Source: Letharia columbiana (Eukaryota > Ascomycota > Lecanoromycetes > Lecanorales > Parmeliaceae). From it: 64,000 nucleotides of DNA. The notes beneath the pieces are model-generated. The model ran no database searches. It was given only the letters and a program-made list of their open reading frames with translations, and was not told where the DNA came from. Position numbers and translations under genes: made by a program. This document shows, piece by piece, positions 1 through 13,798 of the stretch (position 1 is the first letter of the stretch; each line of letters starts with the position of its first letter). Location: NCBI RefSeq assembly GCF_014066305.1, contig NW_023501113.1, positions 124,001-188,000 on the forward strand, in the 5' to 3' direction.

Positions 1-1224
1 TTTTAAGTATATTCGAAGTAATATAGACCGCGCTTAGAAGGCTATAATTATATAAGTTAATAAGTATTAATAAAAGATTACTTTTTAAATAGGCGATAAG
101 ATCTTTCTAAATAGCAAGAATATTACCTTCAATCGCCTTTCCCGCAAACTAGACCATAAGAGACTTAGTTCATTCAAGATTACAGGCCTTATAAGAACCT
201 CATATTATCTAAAACTTTCATCAAGTATAAAAATTCATAACGTCTTTCACCTTAATCTCTTAAGTCTTATAATAAATAATCTCTTACTAGAGTAGGTAAA
301 CCCTCCGCCGAAATATATTACTATCAACGATCGAACCGAATAGATTATTAAGGAAATACTTATCTTCAAATTAATTTATAGCTATCTCAAGTATAAGGTT
401 AAGTAAGAAGATTTCGATAATAACCTCGTCTAATATAATGCGGATGGCGGTGAATTCGAAAATTGCCAGGATTTGATAGACGACTTCCATAAGCGATATC
501 TCGAAGAGCCTCACCTATAAAGGATTAATTGATAAGATTTCGGAATTACCTCGGATACCCCGTTTTTAGTCGAATTAAAACCGTCCGATGTCTTCGCAAT
601 ATCCTTATTTTTTCAGGGCCGAGAATCGATCCCCTAGGCCCATGTCGATCGGAAATCACATTATATAGGGCCTCCCGCGCACGGTCCCCTTACTGACAGA
701 TACCCAAACATCTTCCGGAGCCATGGCGCGTCACCTATGGACCTCAATGTCGCCGTCGGTAGCCTCCATTGGTATCGGTTATGTGGCATCCCATGGAGAA
801 ACTCACTTGATATTGAATTAGGGTTTTTAGCGCCTACGGCTCGGTTCGGTTCGAGAGCCCTCGATTAATCACGTCGTATTATTCCACCGATATTCCATCC
901 GCTCAGATATGGATTCGGAAATCACCATTATTTACCCCTACGTCCATAAACTTTGTTTTCGCCACACCACATCGATTTCCTCCCGGCTAGGCTCTCTACA
1001 TACGCCTAAACCACGGCTAACGACGTCGCTACAGCACGACTGAGAAGAGCTGCTACCGTTATTAATGCCGCCCTTGGAGAAAGATACCACACTGGAAGGT
1101 CCTAGACACGATTATTTCTTTGCTGCTTTTACTATTTTTCAGGCGTTAAGCGTGTATATATACTCATTTTTCTACCTTTCCACTTATTAATTATAGAATA
1201 TAATTTAACGAAGGGGGGGGGTAG
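1..1224. other. Partly RIP-mutated region without recognisable gene
   Basis: The first 420 bases are AT-rich with few CA/TG dinucleotides. From about 540 to 1200 composition is nearly normal. A 44-codon ATG-started frame at about 909-1043 matches nothing I recognise. Bases 571-594 match the Helitron-like element at 30984-31007 in 23 of 24 positions. A nine-G run lies just before the LTR that starts at 1225. No gene is called. Confidence 0.5.
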
Positions 1225-1388
1225 TATTACGAGCGTACCCTTAACACACCCCTCAGCTCTATGGCTAGCGGGCCTTGGCGGAGGTATCCCCTACTATATT
1301 ATGTCTTCTTCTTATCTACATAGTTCGATACCTTAGTTATCTTATTAAACATACCTACATTAATATTATATCTATATCGATTCTAACA
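1225..1388 (-). repeat. Ty3/gypsy LTR, 164 bp (3' LTR of the minus-strand element)
   Basis: On the plus strand it reads TATTACGAGCGTACCC at the left and ends TTCTAACA. Its reverse complement aligns over its whole length with the LTRs at 13109-13272 and 14510-14673, all 164 bp, and less closely with 6617-6799. Termini fit the TG...CA rule after RIP (TG to TA). Its orientation agrees with the minus-strand reverse transcriptase to its right. The open frame at 1275-1493 lies in this repeat and is not a gene. Confidence 0.7.
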
Positions 1389-4300
1389 CTCTATTTAAAT
1401 AGTATTAAGATATTTATAAATAATCTTATAATTAATAATATCCGAGCTAAAACTTATTCGAGAATAAAATTTTTTATTTATAAGAAAAGATAGAATATTA
1501 ATAGTTAATAAGATAGTATTATTATCGATAAACTTAATAATAGATAATTATCTTACTTAGTCGTTCTATATATAATTATAATATATTTAAAGATAACACT
1601 CTATATTCTAATTTACTCGCTTATTCGATTTATTTATTAATTTTAAAATAAAAGACTATTAATAGCTTAGCTATAATATCTAATTATTTATAAAAAAGAT
1701 TTTATAGAATAGCTATAAATTAAAGATCTCGATTCGATATTATTAAAATCGATAAAATATATAAATAAAATACTTTCTTAAATAATAAGTTAACTATCTT
1801 TTTAGTAATAATACTTTTATTAATATCGAAATAGACTATATAGTAATATTTCTTAGTAAATTAATTAATTACTATTTAAATAGCGTTATAGTTATTAAAT
1901 ATAGATAAGTCTATAATAAAGTCAATTAATATATCTTATTATTATTTCTATAAAATTAATAGAGATTAAAGTAAATTATATTCTTAATTATAAAATATCT
2001 TAGTTCTCTATTAGATATAGCAATTTTAAATATAAGTAACTACTATCGCCCTTATTTCTTATTAATAATACTCCCTTTTAAGTAGTTTATAGATTTATAT
2101 TACTTTTAAATAGTTATAGAATAATTAATTATATATCTCTCGAATAATATCGATATATATATTATTAAATATTTATAAACGATTCTTATAATAAAGTACT
2201 CTATCTTATACGAAGTACTTATTAAGAGTAATCTCTTAAAACTTATTCTTATCTTCGGCGATAGCGTTACGAATTTCTATATAATAATCGTTTTTTTATT
2301 AGCCTTTACTATCTTATAATAAATAAAGTTATTAATTATATATATATCGATATTTTTATTATTTAACTTTAATTAATTAAGAATAAGAATTATTTAATAC
2401 TATTAATGTAATCATTCATTTTTAAAATTAATTAGTTTATACTTAGCTATTTATATAAATATATTTATCTTAATATTCTAAGATTTAGATCGATAGATAA
2501 TCTTTATAATAAATTTAAATAATATATTTAAATAGCGAGCCTAGCGACGACTAAGGTCTCTTTCTTCGATAAAGTATATTAAGTCTTTATAATTTATAAA
2601 AATTTTAATAAAAATATCGATATACTTTAATTTAGAATACTAGTATTTTAGATAACGAATAATAATTAATAATTTCTTATCATAGATCTAATAATTATAC
2701 TTAGTTAAAGTAAAATTTTTACTATAGAAGATTATCGAGTAAAGTACTCTCTTATCGTTATATTAGAAAAGAATATCTTTATTAACGTAGTTAAAAGAGT
2801 TAGTCTCTAAAATAATTTTCTTTATTTTATCGAAATAATATAAAACTAAAGCTTTAATAACGACGACTTTTAGAAAATAAAAGATCTTTTAATATACTAG
2901 AGATTAATTAAATATAATCTCTTTTATAATAAGTTTTATTATAAATTTAACTATTTTAAAGAAATCTCTAATAAACCATCGATAAAAATTATAAAATTCG
3001 ATAAAGGCCTATATCTCTTTAAGATTAATAAATATAATTTACTCGATAATAGTTTAAATCTTAATAAAATTTATTTATAATTCGTCTATAGATATTAGTA
3101 AGTCTAGAAATTTAATTTTTTAAACGTAAAATTCGCATTTAAGAATATTTATCTAAAGATCGATATCTCTTAATTTCTAAAGAATTTATCTAATATATTA
3201 GATATATTTCTTTTTTATCTTATTATAAATAAGTATATTATCGAGATAAATCTAAGAGAAGTCGTTTAAATACTTAAATAGAATATTATTTATATACTAT
3301 TAATATATAACTAAATCGTTAATTAAACTAAAGGAGAGAATTTAATACTTATATACTCTAAAGAAGATAATAAAAATAATAAAATTTTTACTATCGAGAT
3401 ATATATAGTTTATTAAATATAATTATAATATCTAATTAAGTAAGATATTTATATTTCTAAGTTCTTATTAAAATCTTATCTATTAATAAAATTAGATATC
3501 GATTTCTTTTAATAATAGCGTTTAGCTTTTAATAGTTTATATAAAAACGTAATCTTTTATTTAACTTTTTCGCGAATAGAATAAATAAGATAAATAATAT
3601 ATAGCTTAGTATTATAAATTCCTTCTTTAGATATTTATCTAGATACTTCTTTATCTATTTTAATTTATATTCTAATATTAAATAAATCTTATTTTTCGAA
3701 AATTTTATTTTATTAAAGCTATCGTTAAATTTTAATTTATAATTATAAAGATAATATAAGAAAAGTATATTTATCTTAGTTTTATTAAAAATATTAAGAT
3801 AGTTATAATACTTCGTAGATAGCTTATATTTTATCTTTTTAGAATTAATTTTATTAATATTATTAATTTAAATAAAGTAATTAAAACTATAATATCTTTT
3901 ATATTTCTTTTCTAAGTTATAAAGATAAGATTTATTAATTAATATATAAAAACCGCGAGATATTTAAGTAATAAGAGATATATATAATATTAATAAATTA
4001 TTATAAATCTTATTTATTATTAATATAAATAATTTATTATCTTTTTTACGAGCTAGTTAATAATAAATTACTATATTAATCTTAGCGATATTAATAAACT
4101 TAGACTTCTTATTATTCTTATTCTTATTTAATAAAAAAATATTTAAATTAATTTTATTATTATAAATAAGTAAAGAAAAGCTTTATCGTTTTAATATAAT
4201 AGATAAGAAGATAAATAATATAGATAGTCGAAGCTCTAGAGTTAATAGAAAAGGAAGTTCGTTTATTATTAATATCTAATTATTATTATAATTATATCGA

Positions 4301-6616
4301 TTAAATAGAAAGAGTATCTTATTTTATAATATATTAAGAATTATCTTATATTTATTTATCTAAAGCTTTTTAACTATTATATTATATTTTAATAATATAA
4401 TTAATATTAGATATATTTCTTCTTAATAATCTTTTACTATTATTATAAAGAGTAAATAATATATAATTAATTATTTTACGATTTAGTCGTTTTAATTTCT
4501 TAATAATTTAGATTATAATAATAAAAGTAATTTTAAATATAAGATCTTATATATTACTAGAATTAAGAACTTATTTATAACTATATAAGTATCGATATAT
4601 CTACTATCTATAAGAGAATTCTAAAATAAATAAATTCTCTCTTATAAAGATAGCGTAATTTATATATAAAAAGAACGACGTATTAAAGCGTTATTAAGAG
4701 TATCTACTAGATATATTTTATAAGTATCTCTTATTATAACTTTAAAAAAGATTATTTATTTCTCGAATTTAATAAAGAATTATCGCTATTTATAATATCG
4801 ATATTATTAATTTTAAATTCTTTATCTATATCTATCGCGTAAAGTTATACTTTTTTAAAGGCCTTTTTATTAATCTTAATTTAAATAATTATTATATAAA
4901 TATTTTAATAATAATCTTTTTTATCGTAATTATAATATATAGATTCTTTTAATTTTAAATTAATTTTAATATTTAAAGATATAATAGTTATAATCTTAAT
5001 AATAGATATAAGATATATATTAATCGTAATTTATATAGTAATCGACTTAATAATAGTCTTTATAAACTCTATATCTTTATATCTAATACGATATAAATTA
5101 TTTAATTTTCGAAGATATTTCTTTATAATCTTTAAGATAATAAAATCTTTTATAATATTCTATAAATTTCTTAGATTCTTTCTTAATTTATTTAGAAGAT
5201 AATACTTTATTATAACGATTTCGTTAATATTAAGAATAAGTATCTAATTAAATAAAGTCTAAATAGAAGTTAATAAAAAATCGAGTCTCTTATTATAAAG
5301 TATATATATTATATTATATATTATTATATTAATCTAAATTCTTATAAATATCAATTAATTTATTTATAATCTTATTAATAGACTAATATAAATTAATAAA
5401 ATTTCGAAGTTTTTTATATATAGTATATTATATAATTTTATCGCCGAGTTATAAGATTATATAAATTATTTTAAAATCTTTAATAAGATAATAATCGCTA
5501 TTAGTTTTAAATTTCTATTCTATTTTAAAGAATTAATCGTTTTAAATAAGATTATTATCGTCGATAAATAGAGATAAATCTAAGATCTTAATTAATTTCT
5601 CTTTTAAATATCTAAACGTATATTCCTCCTTAATCGAAGATAGTTATAAATCTTTTATCGACTATAAATTAAGATTATTAACTTTTCGCTATAGAGAAGT
5701 TATATTCTTTTAAAAAATTTAGACTAATTAATTTATCTTCTCGATTATTTTATAAATCTAATATAAATTATTTATAGCTAGATTCTTTTTTATTATAACG
5801 ACGTAATATCGAGTAATAATCTTTTAGAAATCGTCTCGCTTCTAACGAATCTTATTTAATATAATTATAAATTTATTAAGTTAATACTTAATTTAATATT
5901 ATAATTATAAACTATTAATAATATTTTAAAATATATCTATTAAGTCTATCTCGTTAGAGGTATTATCTAATAAAACTAATATTTATTAAAATTTAATTTA
6001 CTCTAATAAGATCTTAATTTAATTTATTCTTTTAATATTAGACTTTATTATAAAAAAGAAGAAAGAAAAATTCGAAATAAAGTAAAAAGGAGTTTAAATA
6101 CTTCGAGAGAATAGATATTAGAAATATTAGATATATTAGAGAATAATAAAGTCTCTCTAAAACGTATCGAAATTATTCGATATTAAGAATAAAAAATTTT
6201 ACTATAAAGTTTAAGAGATATTTCTTTACGAGGGTTTAATATACTTATCTCTTAATTATTTAAAATATTAAGAAGACTATAAATACTTTAAATAGTATTC
6301 TTTTAAATATACTTACTTCGTCTAAAGAGTCTTTTATTTTATAAAGAAGTTATATATAAGAAAGTTTATAAATAATATTTTAATAGTATTAGCTATTTCT
6401 TTCGATTCGCTAGCCGTATAAATAATCTAATATCTTATTTATCTCTTAACTACTATTTATCGAGTTCGATTCGCTTTAAAATCGAATTATCTATTTAATA
6501 GACTTACTTAGAAATATAATAGCTTAATTTAATTTCTTATTAAAGCTCTTATTAGCGCGTTTCTTTAAATTTATTTACTAATATAAATAAAATAAGTAAA
6601 TTAATCTTAATTATAA
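1389..6616 (-). mobile_element. RIP-mutated Ty3/gypsy retrotransposon, minus strand, 5' LTR not found
   Basis: Reading the minus strand at about 3256-3205 gives IYLDNILIYN followed by a lysine-rich stretch. This is the reverse transcriptase catalytic motif YLDD plus the usual ILIYS, with the second Asp changed to Asn (G to A). Integrase and RNase H should lie to its left and gag to its right, but stops and missense changes make them hard to trace. The LTR at 1225-1388 is in the orientation expected for its 3' LTR. No matching 5' LTR was found before the next element starts at 6617, so it is probably truncated there. CA and TG are almost absent throughout. Confidence 0.6.
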
Positions 6617-6799
6617 TATTAGAATTAATATAGATATAATATTAATATAGATATTTTAAATAAGATAACTAAGATATCGAATTATATAAATAGAAGAGAG
6701 ATATTAAATAGTAGATAAATATCTCTATTAAGATACGCTAGGCTCGAATGAGTAAGAGAGCTAAGTAATATATTAAGAATATAGAGTACGCTCGTAATA
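6617..6799 (+). repeat. 5' LTR of plus-strand chromovirus, RIP-mutated
   Basis: It starts TATTAGAATTAATATAGAT and ends CTCGTAATA, matching the 164-bp LTR at 13109-13272 in the same orientation. It is about 19 bp longer because of a segment near 6735-6760. It is more heavily mutated than the 13109 copy. I could not match five-base target duplications at 6612-6616 and 13273-13277, so the pairing with the 13109 LTR is inferred from orientation and content. Confidence 0.55.
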
Positions 6800-8416
6800 T
6801 ATATAAGAATTAAAGAGTTAGAAATAGAAAGAATACTCGCTTTTATCTCTCTATTTATATATACTATTACTATTAAAATCTCTTTATAAAATAAACGCTA
6901 ATTAAACTTTTATAAAAAAAAATTATATTAATAGAATAGATTAAAATTAACTATCTCTCGAATATTAAAACTTTAATATTAAGCTTTATAAATATATTTT
7001 TTATTAAAATAAATAATCTAATTAAAGTAATATTAATATAATTCTATAGATTATAATTAATTAATAATAAATCTATCTTTATTCTTAATATTATATATAT
7101 AATCTTAATAAAACTTATTTTAAAAGATTATATAAAAGAATTTTAATACTTAATTATCTTATTAGAATAATTTAATATTATTTTAAAAATATTATAACTA
7201 GAATAGTATAACTCTTATATATTCTTTAAATTTAGAATTATTATATTTAATTTAGATTATTATATATCTAACTATTTATTATATAATAAATCTATTACTA
7301 TTTAGAATAATAATAAATTTTTAAAAAAGAATTTAAATTATATAATAAAAATTATATTTAAAAAAAAGAATATAATAGAGATTTTTATTTATATCTTTAT
7401 TAAGATACTTAGAATTAAAGAATTAAATTATTATTATATAGTCTTAAGACTTCGAATAATTTTCTAACTCTATTAATAAGAAAGCGAAGTTTATTATTAA
7501 TATCGCTACTATTACGATAGAAGATTATAAAAAATTCTTTTATAAACTAAGAAAAAAACCTTTAACTATAAAATAGTTATAAAAATAAGTTCTTATAATA
7601 TATTACGAATAATTAGATATTTAAAATTCTATTAAAATTAATAAACTTCTCTTTTATCGCTTTATTAATTACGAAATATATCTTAAAAAAAAAATTACTC
7701 TACTATTAAAAAGGGCTTATAAGCTCTTTAGAGATTAGATATTAATTATAAAGAAATATATTAATAAGATATTAGAGAAAGACTATATTAGATTAAATAC
7801 TTCTTTCTATATAGTACTTATTCTAATTATAAAGAAATTTAATAAAGAATTTAAATTATATATAGACTATAGAGCTTTTAATATACTTATTATTTCTAAT
7901 TAAAATACTTCTTTATTAATTAAAGAGATTCTCGCTAAATTATACGCGGTAAGGATATATAGTAAATTTAATATTATAGCCGCTTTTAACGAAATTATAA
8001 TAAAAAAGAATTATAAGAAAAAAATTATATTTCTTATTTAGTATAATCTATTTAAATATATAATAATATCTTTTAAATTATATAATATCTTTATTACTTT
8101 TTAGATATTTATTAACGATATCTTACGCGAATATCTAGATATATTCTATATTATCTATCTAGACGATATTCTTATCTATAGTAATATTAAAGATAAATAT
8201 ATTTAATATATAAAAAAGATATTAAAGAAACTTTAATAAGCTAGCCTCTATCTTAATATTAATAAATATAACTTTTATATTATTAAAGTTAAATATCTAG
8301 AAATAATTATTATAATAAAAGAAGTAAAAATAAATATAAAGAAAATTAAGACTATTACTTAATAAAAGAAATTTAAATATATTAAAGATATATAAGTATT
8401 TCTAAAATTCGCTAAT

Positions 8417-8865
8417 TAGTATATATAAAAGAATAAGATAGAGTTAATTTAAAAAATCTTAAATTTATATATATAGTTAATTATAAATTTAAGATTATTA
8501 CGCTCTTTAATTAAATCGATTAAATTATCGTAGATAAATAAATTAGCGTTCGTAACTATGAAAATCTTCTTCTTTCGCGTCTCTCTTATTAAAAATAGAT
8601 ATATATTATTTATAATAATAATAACTTTTTTATTTTCTATTAAAATTTTAAAATTATTATTTTAAATTTTAAAGCGCTATTTACGCTTTTCGAATTTTTA
8701 AGAATTTTAAAAATTTATCTTATAATTATTAAAGCGTACGGAATTCAAATATCGCTCATTAAAGTTCGCTTATCAAAGTTCGCTTATTAAAGATCGCTTA
8801 TCTATTTACTCGATAGTTCTAATTAAAAAAAAAAATTATAAATTTAATTTATAAACCTTTACTCG
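8417..8865 (+). mobile_element. Short non-autonomous Helitron-like element, RIP-mutated
   Basis: It starts TAGTATATATAAAAGAATAAG and ends AATTTAATTTATAAACCTTTACTCG, the same ends as the copies at 11654, 41980 and 28822. It sits inside the chromovirus pol: the codons for Ala-Asn are cut at the left and the Phe-Tyr frame resumes at the right. It has no coding capacity and is more mutated than the 11654 copy. Confidence 0.65.
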
Positions 8866-11653
8866 TTTCTATTAAAAGTTTATTACGAGATATTCTAAAA
8901 TCGTTATATCTCTAATAAATCTTATTTATACTTAATAGAAGAAAGACTTTATCTATTTATAAGCTTAAGAATATTTTAAATAACTCGCTTTTAAAATACT
9001 TAAGAAAGCTTTTACTACTATCTTTATATTTATTTATTTTAATTTAAATAAAAAGATTTAGCTAGAAACGAACGCGTTTAATTTTATAGTTATTATTATT
9101 CTATTATAAGAAGATAAAGATAAAATACTTAAATCTATAATATTTCTTTTTAAAAAGATATCTTCTATAAAATATAATTATAATATTTATAATAAGAAAC
9201 TTATAGCTATAATATAAGTTTTTAAGAAATAATATTTTAAGCTAGCTAATACTCTTATCGAGAACTTTATTAAAATTATTTTAGATTATAAAAATTTATA
9301 ATACTTTATATTTTCTAAATAACTTAACTTTCGCTAAATAAAATAAATAAAATTTCTTTTCGAATTTAATTTTTATATTATCTATCGCTTAAGAAAATAA
9401 AGTATTAAATTTAATAGTCTTACTTAATAAGTAGAAGATCTATTTAAAAATAAGAATAACGATTATATTTATTATTAATATTATATAATTTTTAAAAATA
9501 ATAATTTTAACGAAGGTATTAAGAATATTATATATCTTATTATTATACTTTTAGATAATATAAAAAAAAAATTATCTCTTTAATTATAATATTATATAAA
9601 TTTAATAAATAAAATAATATTAATAATAAGAAGTCTAATAAAGAATTATTATTAGAGATCTCGATAGAGATTTCTTAAAAGAAGTTCTTAGAAGAATCGA
9701 GAGAAGTCTCTATTATTAATATTTTTAAATTATTATATTAAATAAAAAACGCTTATAATTATAATAATATTACTTAAAAAATTATTTAATTAAAGATATC
9801 TAAATAGAGAAAGTTATTATTTAAAATAATTAAGAATAATCTTAAGCTAAAATTAAGTAATTATTATCTTTATAATAGATTATTATATATTAATAATAGA
9901 TTATATATATTTAATATTCTCGAATTATAAATTAAAATTATTAGAGATATTTATAACTCTTTATTCGAAGATTACGTTAATAGATTATTAATCTATAATA
10001 GATTAAGTAGATATTACTATTAATTAAAAATAACGAATTCTATTACTTAATATATTAAGAGTTATTATATCTATAAGAGATTTAAAACTTATAAAAAAAG
10101 TAAATAAGATCTTTTTAAATCTCTTTTTATTTCTAAATAATATTAATAAGATATTTTTATTAACTTTATTATATTATTATCTATCTATTTTAAATATAAA
10201 CGCTTTTATTAATATATTATAATAGTTATAAATAGACTTAATAAGAAGAAGAAATTCGTTCTTTTAAACTTCTTAAAAGTAAAGATAGTAATTTAAATTT
10301 TTATCGAATTTATATAGCGAGAGAAAGAATATCTATTTATTATTATCTCGAATTAAGATATTTAATTTACGATATATTTCTAAAGAAGATTATATAAAAG
10401 AATTAGAATTAAATCTAAACTCTTTATTACGTTTTATTTTAAAATTAATAAATAGATAGAGAATGTTAACGCTATTTTAAAGTAATATCTTAGAGTTTAT
10501 ATTAATTATAATTAAGATAATTAGATAAATCTATTATTAATAATAGAGTTCGAAATTAACTTCGATAAGAATACCTTATTAAGCGTATTATTATCCCTTT
10601 TTATTAAAGAATATATTCTTTACTTAAAAATAGAATTTTTTACTTTTTAGAATTAATTTATTAAGCAAAAAGCGAAGAGAGATATTAAGTTAGCTAATAA
10701 ATTTATTAAGAAGATAAATATTATAAAAAATTATTTAAGAAGTTAACTCGAATAATTATAAGCTTTATAGAAGAAGTAAACTAACTATTATTAATTTTCG
10801 ATATTAGAATTTAAAGTCGAAGATATAATTATACTTAATAGAAGAAATATTAAAATTATACGCCTTAGTAAATTATTAGATTATAAAAATTTCGAATTAT
10901 TTAAAATTATTAAAGCTTTAAATAATTTCGCTTACGAGTTAGAACTCTTAACTTTTATAAATAATATTTATCTTATCTTTTATTTATAGCTATTATATCT
11001 TAATAATAATAATTTACTATTAGAATAAATCGAGTTTTTATCGCCTTCTATCGACGTTAATAAAGAAGATAAAATTTACGATATTAAAGAAATAGTTTAA
11101 TTTAAATTAAATAAATAAAAAAATAATTCTTTAACTAGTAAGAGAGAATATTTAATATATAAAATTAGATATAAAGATCTTAAGATCGAGGAAAATCTAT
11201 TTTAATAATTATTTACGAATATAATAGAATATTTAAATCTAATAGTAGATTTCTATTATTATTACTCCGAGGTCGTTAGCTCTTATTTATTATTTAAAAG
11301 ATCTTTAAAATAATTTTTTCTATTAGCGCTACTAATCTATAGTAGCTATATTAACTTATAAAAAGACCTCGAATCTATAATAAAATATTAAGTTAATATA
11401 TTTAAAGATATTACTTTATATATATCTAAATTTACTTTTTATAAGATTAATATCTACTATATAGTAATTATTATCGAAGCTTTAAATTAAAAAGAGAAGT
11501 AATATTATAATTCTAATAATCTTACTTATATTATAATCTAATTAAACTTAGCGTATTAAAATCTTTTAATCTTTCTATTCTATTATAAAATCTATACTTA
11601 TAATTATTCTATATAGATAATATTCTCTTTATACTATAATATAGAGTTATTAT

Positions 11654-12081
11654 TAATATATATAAAAGAATAAGATAGAGCTAACTAGAAAACCTTGAAT
11701 TTGTATATACAGCCAATTATTAATTCGTTAGGTCTACGCTTTTTGATTAGATACCGCGGGTAAATAAATAAATTAGCGTCCGCAACCATCAAAATCTCGC
11801 CCTCCCGCGCCTCCCACATCAAAAAAATAGATATACGTTATTCACAATAGTAATAACTTTTTTGTTTTCTATTGAAATTTTGAAATTTTTGTTTTAAATT
11901 TTGAAGCGCTATTTGCGCTTTCCGAATTTTTAAGAATTTTAAAATTTGTCTTATAATCATTAAAGCGCAAGGAATTCAAATATCGCTCACCAAAGTTCGC
12001 TCACCAAAGATCGCTCACCTATTTACTCGATAGCCCTAATTAAAAAAATGATTATGAATTTAATTCATAGGCCTTTACTCG
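11654..12081 (+). mobile_element. Short non-autonomous Helitron-like element, lightly mutated
   Basis: The 5' end matches the long elements (TATATATAAAAGAATAAG, then ACCTTGAATTTGTATA). The 3' end has the palindrome-derived ATGAATTTAATTCAT about 11 bases before CCTTTACTCG. Unlike its surroundings it keeps many CA and TG dinucleotides, for example in the doublet TCACCAAAGTTCGC and TCACCAAAGATCGC near 11990-12015. It therefore inserted late or escaped RIP. It has no open frame and no terminal inverted repeats. Confidence 0.65.
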
Positions 12082-13108
12082 TATATATTATTAAGTCTCT
12101 AATAATTTTATTCTTTAGCTAAACGGCGTAATCTATCGCCTTTAATTATAGCGCTTCTAAAAGCGTATTATTTTATAAGAATTCGTTTTCATATTTCTTA
12201 ATAATTATTCTAATTTGATATTTTATAGTATTATCTTAAATTATAATACTTATATCTTCGCGTAAAGTACGATTTACTTATTCTATTACTTCGATTTAAT
12301 AATAAATATAAGATACGATAGATTCTATCGTTATATTCTTTTTCTTATATTAATCTTTTTATAAATCTTAGTTAAACTAATTATCTATTCGATATCGTAG
12401 TATTATAATTTAATACTTTCATTTCTCTCTCTTATAAAGCTTTCGAAGAAGTTATAGAAATTTAGTTAATATTCTTAATTTAAGAATTTTAGTTATATAT
12501 ATAATATCGTCGATATTAAATATTATTTATTTCGTATTATTCTAGTCTTCTATCGAATAAGAACTTTATATATTAATATAAATAAATAAATCTTTCTTAT
12601 TATATCGAATTCTAATTAAGTCTCTTAATATTCGAATAATAACTCTCGTAGTTATATATATAAGATAAATTTAATTAAGTTTAATCTAAATCTAATTCTT
12701 AGTTATATTTATATCGATATTATATATATATAATTAAATTATTCGTTAAAGATCTAGATAACTAAGACGTTTATATTTTATTTATATAAAATTAATAAAG
12801 TTAATATTAACTACGAAGAGTCTCTTTAAAGATAATATTTTAATTAATATAGAAATAAGTTAAAGATAATATAATTCGTTTTTTAACTTAATATTACTAA
12901 TATTATATTAATCTATAATACGTAGTTCTATATTATTTATCTACGAATCTTAAAATTTATATACTTCGACTTATATAAGTTTAAAGATTAGAATTATATT
13001 ATATTAACTTATAAGTATATACGTAATATTATTTAATATTAATTCGAACGAGTTATTATTACTATCTCGAAGTTTAAAAATAATAATTTCTTCTCTAATA
13101 ATATATAT

Positions 13109-13272
13109 TATTAGAATTAGTATAGATACGATATTAGTATAAGTAAGATAGATAGAATAATAAGGCTATCGAACTATATATATAAGAAGGAGGCATAATA
13201 TAGTAGGGGATGCCTCCGCCAAGGCCCGCTAGTTATAGGGCTGAGTGGTGTGTTAAGGGTACGCTCGTAACA
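13109..13272 (+). repeat. 164-bp LTR, lightly mutated (3' LTR of the chromovirus)
   Basis: It begins TATTAGAATTAG and ends CGCTCGTAACA, the best preserved copy of this LTR family in the window. The right half keeps normal sequence (GCCTCCGCCAAGGCCCGC). It lies in direct orientation to 6617-6799, so it is the likely 3' LTR. It has cut into the minus-strand frame that starts at 13596. Confidence 0.65.
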
Positions 13273-13596
13273 GTACTCCCCTCTCTCAAATAGCCATAGC
13301 CCCCATGGCTGGTAGACCGGAGATGCACGCTTATCGCTTACCTTGTATCTCCAAACATCTATAGTCCGTGTAGGTCTCGACCGGAGATGATTTGCCGAGG
13401 TGTAGTGGTAGTAGTCGAAAACATCGGATCGCATGCTGGTCTTGACTGTGCCATCCATGTCTACCATACCCACATTGTCCTGCGGAGATCCTGGAGATAT
13501 TGGCCATATCTTGCCTGCGTACCAACAAGATTCTCCGAGTTTTTTCTTCTTGCCCAGTCTGCTTATTATATCCTCCACTTTTTTCGCCTTTAACAC
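13273..13596 (-). pseudogene. Truncated gene stub interrupted by an LTR
   Basis: A minus-strand frame starts at 13596 (MLKAKKVEDIISRLGKKKK) and reads about 108 codons of non-repetitive, protein-like sequence before it enters the LTR at 13272. A basic N-terminus is followed by a Trp/Tyr-rich stretch (SCWYAGKIWP, then DVFDYYHYTSANH). I do not recognise the family. The downstream part of the gene is not present in readable form beyond the retroelement. A duplicated flank lies just upstream (13598-13800). It is probably the 5' end of a host gene or an old element's ORF, broken by insertion; a chance frame is possible. Confidence 0.35.
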
Positions 13597-13597
13597 C

Positions 13598-13798
13598 TAC
13601 TGGCAGCCTGGCCTAGAAGTATTACTATAGATTTGCCCTATATCTCCCATGCTCTTACCATCAAAAATCTATTGATAGAATTAAAGAAAATCCAACGCAT
13701 ACATTCACCTCTAATACCTTTTGGCAGCTTGGCCTGAGAGCTTCACTGTAGATTTACCCTATATCTCCCATACTCTTATCATCAAAAATCCATTCTCC
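13598..13798. repeat. Two direct copies of an ~80-bp unit upstream of the gene stub
   Basis: The first copy (about 13591-13672) and the second (about 13715-13796) share TGGCAGCCTGGCCT-like starts, TAGATTT(G/A)CCCTATATCT and CCATCAAAAATC(T/C)ATT. Most differences are C/T transitions. The doublet sits immediately upstream of the minus-strand start at 13596 and may be a duplicated promoter region. Confidence 0.55.

Larger units (their letters stand above)
6800..13108 (+). mobile_element. RIP-mutated Ty3/gypsy chromovirus body (RT, RNase H, integrase, chromodomain)
   Basis: With stops ignored, the plus strand reads as a complete pol in canonical order. Reverse transcriptase runs about 7690-8410, with YSKFNIIAAFNEI near 7960 and the intact catalytic motif YLDDILIYS near 8160. 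The RNase H region resumes at about 8866 (KAFTTIFIF, then LETNAF). A zinc-binding and core integrase region lies about 9880-10450, and a chromodomain-like block with the aromatic/acidic pattern at about 11150-11290. The order RT, RNase H, integrase, chromodomain is that of Ty3/gypsy chromoviruses. The gag part (6800-7600) is short or unrecognisable. Two Helitron-like insertions interrupt it, at 8417-8865 and 11654-12081. Removing the first restores the frame through the RT/RNase H junction. The element is inactive. Confidence 0.8.

Noticed and set aside
1275..1493. 72-codon frame
   Set aside because: Starts inside an LTR and runs into RIP-mutated DNA; composition-driven.
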